From Streptomyces guryensis (GTDB taxonomy: Bacteria > Actinomycetota > Actinomycetes > Streptomycetales > Streptomycetaceae), in contig NZ_JAJSBI010000006.1 in assembly GCF_021261325.1 (NCBI RefSeq), forward strand, positions 1-64,000: a stretch of 64,000 bases of DNA, in the 5' to 3' direction. Of the stretch, positions 27,237 to 34,445 are shown piece by piece. The translations under genes and the position numbers were made by a program. The first letter of the stretch is position 1, and each line of letters begins with the position of its first letter. A model generated the notes under the pieces. It was not told where the DNA came from. It worked only from the letters and a program-made list of their open reading frames with translations, and searched no databases.

Positions 27237-28985
27237 ATGGTGCGAAGATCCGCAGGGCGGCGGGCGGTGCCCGGTGTCGGCCCCCTCCTCGATCGCCCGG
27301 GGGCCTGGCGACAGGTGCTGCCGGGACTCGTCATGCTGCTCGGTTACCGGCGGGCGTGGCTGCGCGGCGACCTGCTGGCCGGGGTCACGGTGGCCGCCTA
27401 TCTCGTGCCGCAGGTGATGGCGTACGCAAGCGTGGCCGGACTGCCGCCGGTCACGGGACTGTGGGCGATCCTGCCCTCGCTCGCGCTGTACGCCCTGCTG
27501 GGCACGTCACGGCTGCTGTCGGTGGGCCCCGAGACGACGGCCGCGCTGATGACGGCCACCGTGGTGGCTCCCCTCGCCGGTTCCGACCCGGGCCGCTACG
27601 CCACGCTGGCCACGGCGCTCGCGGCCACGGTCGGTCTGCTCTGCCTGGCCGCGCGGGTGCTCCGTCTGGGCTTCGTCGCCGATCTGCTGTCCCGTCCCGT
27701 ACTGATCGGCTATCTGGCGGGCGTGGCCCTGATCATGGTCGTGGACCAGCTGCCCAAGCTGACCGGGGTACCGACGACCGGCTCGACGTTCTTCCCTCAG
27801 CTGTGGTCCTTCCTGCGGCACCTGGGGCAGGCCCACCCGGCCACGGTGTGGTTCTCCGCCGTCACGATCGTGCTCCTGTTCGCGGTCCGGCGATGGCTCC
27901 CCCTGGCGCCCGGACCGCTGCTGGTCCTGGTGCTGGGCACTGCGTGTGTGGCTGCCTTCGACCTGGACGGCCGGCATGGTATCAAGGTGATCGGCGCCGT
28001 CCCGGCGGGTCTGCCCGACTTCGCCCTGCCGGACATGACTCAGCTGCCGGACCTGGTGCTGCCCGCCCTCGGCGTCCTCCTGGTCGCCTACACCGACTTC
28101 ATTCTCACCGCCCGCGGCTTCACCGCTGCCGACGACGACGGCCCGGAGCTGGATGCCGACCAGGAGTTCCTGGCCCTCGGGGCAGCCAATCTCGGAGCCG
28201 CCTGTCTGCACGGTTTCCCGGTGAGCAGCAGCGCCAGCCGCACCGCGCTCGCCTCCTCGACAGGAGCCCGGAGTCAGGTGTACTCGCTGGTGGCCGGTCT
28301 GGTGGTCGTCGCCGTGCTGCTGTTCCTCAGCCCACTGCTGACCCACACGCCGTCGGCCGTGCTGGGCGCGATCGTGGTGTACGCCGCCGTCCGCATGATC
28401 GACCTCGCGGGCTTTCGCCGACTGGCCTCCTTCCGGCGGCGCGAACTGCTGCTGGCCCTCGGCTGCCTGGCCGGGGTGCTGACCCTGGACATCCTCTACG
28501 GCGTGATCGTCGCCGTCGGGCTGTCCGTGGCGGAGCTGCTGAGCCGAGTGGCACGCCCGCACGACGCGGTCGAGGGGCTGGTGCCGGGCGTGGCCGGCAT
28601 GCACGACGTGGACGACTACCCGCAGGCCCGCACCGTCCCGGGCCTGCTCGTCTACCGCTACGACTCCCCGCTCTTCTTCGCCAACGCGCAGGACTTCCAC
28701 CGCCGGGCCCTGGCCGCGGTGGACGAACAGACCACACCGGTCCGCTGGTTCGTCCTCAACACCGAGGCGAACGTGGAGGTGGACATCACCGCCCTGGACT
28801 CGGTCGACGAGGTGCGCCGCGAACTCACCCGCCGCGGCATCGTGTTCGCCCTCGCCCGGGTGAAACAGGACCTCCTGGACGACCTGGAGGCGTACGGGCT
28901 GGCCGAAGCAGTGGGCAGGGACCTGATCTTTCCCACCCTGCCGACCGCCGTGGCGGCGTATCGGACGTGGTGCCGCGAGGCTTAG
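27237..28985 (+). CDS. SulP-family anion transporter with STAS domain
   Basis: A 582-aa polytopic membrane protein with the SulP signature near the first helices (DLLAGVTVAAYLVPQVMAYA), about 10-12 hydrophobic segments to about residue 430, and a C-terminal STAS domain (about 455-570, VEVDITALDSVDEV). SulP proteins carry sulfate, bicarbonate or other anions; substrate here unknown. Rv1739c, a SulP-STAS protein, belongs to the mycobacterial DosR regulon. ATG at 27237 with AAAGG upstream; an upstream in-frame start at 27180 lacks support. Confidence 0.92.
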   Translation: MVRRSAGRRAVPGVGPLLDRPGAWRQVLPGLVMLLGYRRAWLRGDLLAGVTVAAYLVPQVMAYASVAGLPPVTGLWAILPSLALYALLGTSRLLSVGPETTAALMTATVVAPLAGSDPGRYATLATALAATVGLLCLAARVLRLGFVADLLSRPVLIGYLAGVALIMVVDQLPKLTGVPTTGSTFFPQLWSFLRHLGQAHPATVWFSAVTIVLLFAVRRWLPLAPGPLLVLVLGTACVAAFDLDGRHGIKVIGAVPAGLPDFALPDMTQLPDLVLPALGVLLVAYTDFILTARGFTAADDDGPELDADQEFLALGAANLGAACLHGFPVSSSASRTALASSTGARSQVYSLVAGLVVVAVLLFLSPLLTHTPSAVLGAIVVYAAVRMIDLAGFRRLASFRRRELLLALGCLAGVLTLDILYGVIVAVGLSVAELLSRVARPHDAVEGLVPGVAGMHDVDDYPQARTVPGLLVYRYDSPLFFANAQDFHRRALAAVDEQTTPVRWFVLNTEANVEVDITALDSVDEVRRELTRRGIVFALARVKQDLLDDLEAYGLAEAVGRDLIFPTLPTAVAAYRTWCREA

Positions 28986-28990
28986 GCCGG

Positions 28991-29215
28991 TCAGTTCTTC
29001 ACGGGCGTGCGCACTACAGGCCGGCGCGTCGTCGTCCCGGTCATCCCGGTCGTTGCGGACGTCCCTGTGTCCGACAGCCGCCGTGCGGCACGGCACCGCA
29101 GCGCCCGCAGGACCAGCGCGTCGAGTGCCGCGGTGAGCACGAACGTGACCGCCATGGCGATCACCAGGAGAACGGCGGACTGCCGCCAGAACTCCGGAGT
29201 CAGGCTCGTACCCAT
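28991..29215 (-). CDS. Small single-helix membrane protein
   Basis: 74 aa, unknown. One membrane helix at about residues 14-40 (AVLLVIAMAVTFVLTAALDALVL), then a short basic segment and a Thr-rich tail. The ATG has AGGGGG upstream. Convergent with sulP (5 nt apart). Its promoter region is shared with the cNMP-binding gene and carries a box pair. Function cannot be inferred. Confidence 0.6.
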   Translation of the reverse strand: MGTSLTPEFWRQSAVLLVIAMAVTFVLTAALDALVLRALRCRAARRLSDTGTSATTGMTGTTTRRPVVRTPVKN

Positions 29216-29307
29216 GATGTTTCCCCCTTCCCGCTCTGTCTGGTTCTCTCACCACCATCGAACTGCGGCCGGGCGGGCGGCACAGCGCGTCAAAGGGGTG
29301 GGGCGCC

Positions 29308-29342
29308 CCGCCGGTCGGCCCGATCGTGGGGCCGGGTGGCCC
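29308..29342. promoter_or_regulatory. DosR/OsdR-like box pair
   Basis: The perfect GGGCCGGGTGGCCC (29329-29342) with partner CCGCCGGTCGGCCC (29308-29321) starts 21 bp away. It lies 68 bp before the cNMP-binding gene and about 90-115 bp before the small membrane protein. No other feature seen in 29216-29410. Confidence 0.6.
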
Positions 29343-29410
29343 CTGGTCCGTTCCGGACCGCGCGCACACGCTGGTGGTGGTAGGTCCGTACGCCTGAGTG
29401 GAGGCACGCC

Positions 29411-29875
29411 ATGAACGCTCCCGCAACCACGAGCATGCCGCGGGCGCTGCCTGCCGAGCACCGGCAGCGGCTGATGCAGATCGCCCGGGAGGTGTCGTTC
29501 CCCGAGGGCACCCGGCTCTTCGAGGAGGGCGCTCACGCCGGCCGGTTCTGGATCATCCGCACCGGCACGGTCGATCTCGACATGCGCGTGCCCGGCCGCC
29601 GGGCGGCCGTCATCGAGTCCCTCGGGCACAACGAACTGGTCGGCTGGTCCTGGCTGTTCCCTCCGTACACCTGGCACCTCGGCGCCGAGGCGGCTTCGCC
29701 GCTGCGGGCGTACGAGTTCGACGCCACGACCGTGCGGACGATCTGCGAGGAGGATCCCGCGTTCGGACGGACCGTCGCGCGCTGGGTGGGCGAGGTCGTG
29801 GCCCACCGGCTGCAGGCGGCCCGGGTGCGGCTGCTCGACCTTTACGCCCCCTACGGCAGCGGGACGCTCCGCTGA
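29411..29875 (+). CDS. Stand-alone cyclic-nucleotide-binding domain protein
   Basis: A 154-aa Crp-like cNMP-binding beta-barrel (about residues 20-115: FPEGTRLFEEGAHAGRFWIIRTGTV, then LVGWSWLFPP) and a C-terminal helix. There is no DNA-binding helix-turn-helix and no enzymatic domain. It could bind cyclic nucleotide or, like some CRP-fold proteins, another ligand. ATG with GGAGG. The CBS-BON gene follows 23 nt later, so two small-molecule sensor domains are co-expressed. Confidence 0.85.
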   Translation: MNAPATTSMPRALPAEHRQRLMQIAREVSFPEGTRLFEEGAHAGRFWIIRTGTVDLDMRVPGRRAAVIESLGHNELVGWSWLFPPYTWHLGAEAASPLRAYEFDATTVRTICEEDPAFGRTVARWVGEVVAHRLQAARVRLLDLYAPYGSGTLR

Positions 29876-29898
29876 ACTCGAGCGATCAAGGAGGCGTC

Positions 29899-30558
29899 GT
29901 GCACGCATCCCCGCACATCGTGAGTGACGTGATGACCCGCACCGTAGCCGCCGTCGGCCGCGAGGCCGTCTTCAAGGACATCGTGCGGACCATGCAGGAC
30001 CGGAAGGTCAGTGCGGTGCCCGTGGTGGACGGCGGCAACCGGGTCGTGGGTGTCGTCTCCGAGGCCGATCTGCTGCCGAAGGAGGAGTTCCGCGACAGCG
30101 ATCCCGACCGGTACACACAGCTGCGGCGGCTGTCCGACCTCGCGAAGGCCGGCTCGGTCACCGCCGGCGAGTTGATGACCTCACCCGCCCTCACCGTCCG
30201 GGCGGACGCCACGCTCGCGCAGGCCGCGCGGGAGATGGCCCGGGCCCGGGTCAAACGTCTGCCGGTGGTCGGCGACGGCGAGCGGCTGGAGGGCATCGTC
30301 AGCCGGGCGGACCTGCTCAAGGTGTTCCTGCGCGACGACGAGGAGATCGCCGAGGAGGTGCGGCGGGAAATCGTCTCGTACCTGCTCCCGGCACCGGCCT
30401 CGGCGGTACGCGTCGAAGTCCACGACGGGGTCGTGACGCTCGGTGGCCGGGTCCGCGACACCTCCCTCGTGCCGGTGGCCGCACGCCTGGTCCGGGCGGT
30501 CGAGGGGGTCGTGGACGTGGAGTTCGCGCTCGACGGACAGGATCGGGCTGCCATCTGA
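29899..30558 (+). CDS. CBS-domain pair plus BON domain protein
   Basis: 219 aa. CBS1 (SAVPVVDGGNRVVGVVSEADL), CBS2 (KRLPVVGDGERLEGIVSRAD), BON (VEVHDGVVTLGGRVRDTSL). GTG start at 29899 with AAGGAGG 4 nt upstream. Very close to the paralogue at 41551: both have DVMT.T, the LLPKEEF block and the D-P-D-R-Y-T-Q-L-R-R linker, so they probably arose by duplication. Likely an adenine-nucleotide sensor. Confidence 0.9.
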   Translation: MHASPHIVSDVMTRTVAAVGREAVFKDIVRTMQDRKVSAVPVVDGGNRVVGVVSEADLLPKEEFRDSDPDRYTQLRRLSDLAKAGSVTAGELMTSPALTVRADATLAQAAREMARARVKRLPVVGDGERLEGIVSRADLLKVFLRDDEEIAEEVRREIVSYLLPAPASAVRVEVHDGVVTLGGRVRDTSLVPVAARLVRAVEGVVDVEFALDGQDRAAI

Positions 30559-30592
30559 CCGGCGCCGCCGTCCCGGTTGCCGACCGGATGTC

Positions 30593-31180
30593 TCAGCCGG
30601 TCCTGTGCCCCCACTCCCGTTCGACCCGCTCCCACTCGGCGCCCCACCGTTCAGTGGCCCGCCGCTGCACACGCAGCCGCACCAACCGCCCGCCGCCGAG
30701 AACCGTCAGCCCCGTCGCCAGCCCGACTCCGCCGCCGGCCAGCACGACACGTGTCGCCGCCTCGCCGGCATTCACGGGTGCCGACACCAGGTGGCCGCGT
30801 CCATCCGTCCAGGCCTGGACCCCACTGCCCGGCTTCGCCGTGGGCTTCACGTCCACCGTGCCCGTACGGACCGTTCCCTTACCGTCGCTCCAGCGCACCG
30901 TGGCCAGCACCCGGTCGAACCGCACACCGGTGACGACGTCCCGCCCGGATCCGGCCACGGTCTTCACGACCACAGCCGGCACCGGCCGACGGCCCGCCCG
31001 GTCCTCGTTCACCACGCGCTGTGCGGCCTGCGCCCCGACCATCCCGGCGGCAACCGCTCCGGCCGTCGCGGCCGTCCAGGCGGCCAGCACGATCCACGCC
31101 TCCACCACATCGCTGCGCCGCCGCAGCGGGTTGCTCCGCCAGCGCCACCCCAGGACCTTCGCGCGTCTGACCCTTCGCAT
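30593..31180 (-). CDS. Rv1733c-like membrane protein (copy 2)
   Basis: 195 aa with RWRSNPLRRRSDVVEAWIVL at the N-terminus, helix 1 (about 28-50), an extracytoplasmic domain, helix 2 (about 140-165) and the tail WGAEWERVEREWG. Same layout as the gene at 20734, with clear divergence in the outer domain. ATG with GGGGGTG upstream. Divergent from the response regulator; the intervening region carries tandem boxes. Confidence 0.86.
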   Translation of the reverse strand: MRRVRRAKVLGWRWRSNPLRRRSDVVEAWIVLAAWTAATAGAVAAGMVGAQAAQRVVNEDRAGRRPVPAVVVKTVAGSGRDVVTGVRFDRVLATVRWSDGKGTVRTGTVDVKPTAKPGSGVQAWTDGRGHLVSAPVNAGEAATRVVLAGGGVGLATGLTVLGGGRLVRLRVQRRATERWGAEWERVEREWGHRTG

Positions 31181-31280
31181 CGGTCACACCCCCTTACGGG
31201 CGCAATGAGGACGGACACACCTAAAAGGTCTCACCAGATCGCCGTTCACGGGAGAGGCAGCCGCCTCTCTTCGGGTCACG

Positions 31281-31324
31281 GGGCCGGTCGGCGTGCGGTG
31301 ACGGCGAGTGGGGCCGGTCGGCCC
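31281..31324. promoter_or_regulatory. DosR/OsdR-like tandem boxes upstream of response regulator
   Basis: The perfect GGGCCGGTCGGCCC (31311-31324) and GGGCCGGTCGGCGT (31281-31294) are 30 bp apart, in the divergent region between the Rv1733c-like gene and the DevR-like regulator (start 31412). The position suggests autoregulation. Remainder of 31181-31411 shows nothing else. Confidence 0.62.
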
Positions 31325-31411
31325 TAGTGCGTCCGGTCGCCACGGGTGATGATCGTTGTGACGTGCGGCCCGCAGCCCGTGCGTCATACACCCGGGGAAC
31401 GAGGGGCCGAC

Positions 31412-32113
31412 ATGACCGAGGCACGTACCTTCACGGCGCAGGACCCGATCCGCGTCTTCCTGCTCGATGACCACGAGGTCGTCCGACGCGGGCTGGCCGA
31501 CCTGCTGGACGGCGAACCCGACATCAGCGTCGTCGGCGATGCCGAGAACGTCGAGCACGCCCTCGTCCGTGCACCTGCCGTGCGTCCCCACGTCGCCGTC
31601 CTGGACGTCCGTCTGCCCGACGGCGACGGCATCTCCGTCTGCCGGGAGCTGCGCAGCCGGATGCCCGAGCTCGCCGTGCTGATGCTCACCTCGTTCGACG
31701 ACGAGGACGCGCTCCTCGACGCCATCATGGCCGGTGCCTCCGGCTATGTCCTCAAGCAGATCAAGGGCTCCGACCTGATCTCGGCGGTCCGCACCGTCGC
31801 CTCCGGCCAGTCCATGCTCGACCCGGCCACCACCGCACGGCTCATGCGCTCCCTGCGCACGGAGCCCGCCGAAGCCCCCGCCGTGGCACCCGAGTTGGCG
31901 GGCCTGTCGCCGCGCGAGCGGGAGATCCTCGCGCTGATCGGGGACGGACTCACCAACCGTGAGATCGGCAAGCAGCTCTATCTGTCGGAGAAGACCGTCA
32001 AGAACCACATCTCGCGGCTGCTGGCCAAACTCGGAGTGCAACGCCGCGTGCAGGCCGCAGTCCTCGCCACGCACCTGGACCAGCCGGAGACGGGCGACCG
32101 ACCCGCGCACTGA
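31412..32113 (+). CDS. DevR/OsdR-like NarL-family response regulator
   Basis: 233 aa. Receiver domain ([16 protein letters not shown]; phospho-acceptor Asp65 in [10 protein letters not shown]; conserved Lys in GYVLKQIKG) and a LuxR-type helix-turn-helix ([38 protein letters not shown]). The architecture and C-terminal recognition helix fit DevR/DosR. ATG at 31412 with GAGGGG. No kinase is adjacent; the DevS-like kinase of the window is 24 kb away. Convergent with the USP at 32114 with no gap. Likely the regulator acting on the GGGCC-N4-GGCCC boxes, by inference. Confidence 0.92.
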   Translation: MTEARTFTAQDPIRVFLLDDHEVVRRGLADLLDGEPDISVVGDAENVEHALVRAPAVRPHVAVLDVRLPDGDGISVCRELRSRMPELAVLMLTSFDDEDALLDAIMAGASGYVLKQIKGSDLISAVRTVASGQSMLDPATTARLMRSLRTEPAEAPAVAPELAGLSPREREILALIGDGLTNREIGKQLYLSEKTVKNHISRLLAKLGVQRRVQAAVLATHLDQPETGDRPAH

Positions 32114-32905
32114 TCACACCTTGCCGTACGGGACCAGAGCGACGGGGCAGTGTGCGTGCCGCAGGATCGCCCGGCCGTCGGGGCCGGACAGTGCGGCCGC
32201 GCTGCCGTTGCGCCGACGTACGCCGACCACGACGAGCTGAGCGCCGACGCTCGCCTCGACCAGGGAGCGATGCCGGCGGCCCCGGGCCGGGCGGGTGCGC
32301 ACGACGACGTCCGGATACTGCTCGCGCAGCGCGGACAGGGCACGTACGGCCGGTGTCCGGTGCAGGACCACCAGGTCCGCACCGCGCTCCGAGGCCTCCG
32401 CGAAGGCGAACTCGGCGGCTTCGCGGGCCCCTGGTGCCTCGTCCTGCGCCAGGACGACGGGGCCGGTCCGGCTGTGCCTGCCGCACATCACCAGCACCGG
32501 ACAGCCCGCACGGGCCGTCAGATGACCGGCGACCGAACCGTGCAGGCGCTCCCGCATCCCGTGCGCGGGGTGGCTCCCCACCACGGTGAGGGACGCGGCG
32601 CGCGACTCGGACCCGAGCACCGTCACCGGCTCGCCGACGAGGACTTCACGCGTGATCGCCAGGTCGGGCGCCACCCGTCGGGCCCGCCACTCGGCATCGG
32701 CCAGTGCCTCGTTCACCCGGTCCCGCAGCCCGCCGGCGGCAGGATCCCAGGGCGCCACACCAGCCGGCACCAGCTCCTCGGACCACGTCAGGGCGTGCGC
32801 CAGCTCAAGGCCCACGCCGCGCCGGTCGGCCTCCCACGCCGCGGCTTCCACGGCCGCCAGACCCGACGGCGAGCCGTCCACTCCCACCACGACCGGACCG
32901 TTCAT
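32114..32905 (-). CDS. Universal stress protein, divergent tandem type
   Basis: 263 aa, shorter than its neighbours. Domain 1 VVVGVDGSPSGLAAVEAAA, but the ATP motif is altered (GSHPAHGMRERLHGS, the second Gly replaced by Pro). Domain 2 is shortened and ends GRAILRHAHCPVALVPYG. ATG with GGGAGGGG. A box pair lies 67 bp upstream. ATP binding by domain 1 is doubtful; nucleotide-independent USPs exist. Confidence 0.88.
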   Translation of the reverse strand: MNGPVVVGVDGSPSGLAAVEAAAWEADRRGVGLELAHALTWSEELVPAGVAPWDPAAGGLRDRVNEALADAEWRARRVAPDLAITREVLVGEPVTVLGSESRAASLTVVGSHPAHGMRERLHGSVAGHLTARAGCPVLVMCGRHSRTGPVVLAQDEAPGAREAAEFAFAEASERGADLVVLHRTPAVRALSALREQYPDVVVRTRPARGRRHRSLVEASVGAQLVVVGVRRRNGSAAALSGPDGRAILRHAHCPVALVPYGKV

Positions 32906-32971
32906 GGTGCCCCTCCCTCGTCTGCGGTTGTCACGGTTCTCAGCCTTCGCCTGCCTGACCTTGGCCGCACT

Positions 32972-33007
32972 GGGCCGACGGGCCCAGGGGGACGCGGCGA
33001 CCGGCCC
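32972..33007. promoter_or_regulatory. DosR/OsdR-like box pair
   Basis: The perfect GGGCCGACGGGCCC (32972-32985) inside an 18-bp CTGGGCC...GGCCCAG palindrome, with partner GCGGCGACCGGCCC at 32994-33007 (22 bp away). It is upstream of the leftward USP. Confidence 0.6.
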
Positions 33008-33029
33008 TCTCGTGGGTCCGGCCGTGCGC

Positions 33030-34019
33030 TCAGCCGATCTCCAGTACCTCGTGCACGGGACGGCGCGGTGCCCCCGTCCCCGCGGGCCCGTAGCCGAGGC
33101 GCAGCACCATGTGCACGAATCCCATGGCCGACCGTGGATCGCGGGCCAGCTCCCGCAGGTCCGCCTGCTCCAGTGCGTGGGAGGTCAGGGAGGTGGCCAG
33201 ACCGTCGAGCGTGGCCAGCAGGAGGACCCGCTCGAGCGCCTGTCCCGCGCGCAGCCAGTCGTCGGGGTGGTCGTTGTGCGTGCCCAGCAGTGCCAGGTGC
33301 GGGGTGGTCTCGAACACAGCCGCCGGACGGCCGGGCACGGGCTGACGGCCGGCGAAGTCACGGACCGGAGCGCGGCCACCCTGCTTGCGCGGCCCGAAGG
33401 CCCCTTCGGGAATGCCGTCCACGGCCGTGCCGGCGCTCTCCGCCCCGATGCGGGTCCACCGCTGCACGTCCTCGAGACGCTCGGGGTGCAGGCTGTCGCG
33501 CCCCTCGACGTCGCGGACGTGTTCCAGCAGCGACTCCACGTGCCAGGCGGCGGGGAAGGCCAGCTGGGCGCCTTCCCCGAGCGCGGCGTCGCGCAGGGCG
33601 TCTTGGACTGCGGCCGGGATCGGCTTGTCCTGGAACGGATGGCGGCTGGTGTGCCGGCGGGCGATCGCCGGGAACAGCGTCGCGAGGTCGCGGTCGGGCC
33701 GGTGGCTGTCGTCCAGGTGCACGACGGCGAGCAGCTCCCGGTCGGCGGGATCGGGCAGCAGATGAGTATCGACGTGCAGGCCGCTGTCGGCCGCGGCGAC
33801 ACGGAGGTTGAACAGAGCCGCGCCGCAGCCGATGTGCAGGCCGCGGTTGCCGGGGTCGGTGTGCGGCATGGCGCGCTCGAAGTCGGCACGCAGTTCGATC
33901 GTGCCGACCTTGGTGTGATGGCGGAATCGCCACGGCTGCGCGTTGTGCAGGGAGGGCGCGGCCGTGGCGGCGGCCACCAGGCTCGTGATGTTCATCATGT
34001 CGAGTGGTCGCGCCGGCAT
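33030..34019 (-). CDS. Acg-family nitroreductase-like protein
   Basis: A 329-aa flavin nitroreductase-fold protein of the Acg type (Rv2032, Rv3127, Rv3131 in the DosR regulon). Characteristic are AAATAAPSLHNAQPWRF at the N-terminus, RRHTSRHPF in the middle and a TSLTSHALE/LRLGYGP C-terminal region. Acg proteins bind FMN but lack normal nitroreductase activity and may sequester FMN. ATG at 34019 with GGAGGT (7-nt spacer). Second gene after the SHOCT protein (34-nt gap). Confidence 0.9.
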   Translation of the reverse strand: MPARPLDMMNITSLVAAATAAPSLHNAQPWRFRHHTKVGTIELRADFERAMPHTDPGNRGLHIGCGAALFNLRVAAADSGLHVDTHLLPDPADRELLAVVHLDDSHRPDRDLATLFPAIARRHTSRHPFQDKPIPAAVQDALRDAALGEGAQLAFPAAWHVESLLEHVRDVEGRDSLHPERLEDVQRWTRIGAESAGTAVDGIPEGAFGPRKQGGRAPVRDFAGRQPVPGRPAAVFETTPHLALLGTHNDHPDDWLRAGQALERVLLLATLDGLATSLTSHALEQADLRELARDPRSAMGFVHMVLRLGYGPAGTGAPRRPVHEVLEIG

Positions 34020-34053
34020 GGGGCGCACCTCCCTCGGACGGGCGGCGGTTCTG

Positions 34054-34320
34054 TCAGTGTTTGGCGAGGGTGGGGCCGTCCCCGCGCAGCACGGCCAGGC
34101 TTCGGCGGTACTGCTCCTCGTCGATCTCCCCCCGGGCGAAACGCTCGGCGAGCACCTGCTCCGGCGAGGCGGCGGTAGGGGTACTGGGGGGCTGCGGGGC
34201 CCGGTTCAGGGTGCGGAAGAGCAGCACGGCCACGGTGATGAGCAGGGCCCACAGCAGGACCGTGCCGATCGACATCGTGAACCAGCCCCATCCGTTCATG
34301 TCGTGACCGTTCCAGTACAT
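34054..34320 (-). CDS. Small membrane protein with SHOCT domain
   Basis: 88 aa. N-terminal MYWNGHDMNGWGWF, one membrane helix (about 16-38) and a C-terminal SHOCT motif (ASPEQVLAERFARGEIDEEQYRRS). SHOCT segments are short oligomerisation helices. Starts the operon with the nitroreductase. A ribosome site AGGAAG lies about 10 nt upstream, and a box pair about 70-105 bp upstream. Confidence 0.85.
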   Translation of the reverse strand: MYWNGHDMNGWGWFTMSIGTVLLWALLITVAVLLFRTLNRAPQPPSTPTAASPEQVLAERFARGEIDEEQYRRSLAVLRGDGPTLAKH

Positions 34321-34390
34321 CGCGGGCCGCTTCCTTTGTCTCGGACTGCTTCTCACAGCCACCTTCACACCCCGCGCGACCAGCGGGTAT

Positions 34391-34425
34391 GGGCCGCCCG
34401 GTGTCGGTTCGGGCCCATCCGGCCC
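34391..34425. promoter_or_regulatory. DosR/OsdR-like box pair, 5-nt spacer variant
   Basis: GGGCCCATCCGGCCC (34411-34425, spacer of 5), flanked as TTC...AA, plus the weak GGGCCGCCCGGTGT 20 bp away (34391-34404). Upstream of the SHOCT/nitroreductase operon. Confidence 0.5.
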
Positions 34426-34445
34426 AAGCCTGACCCCGTTCGCCC

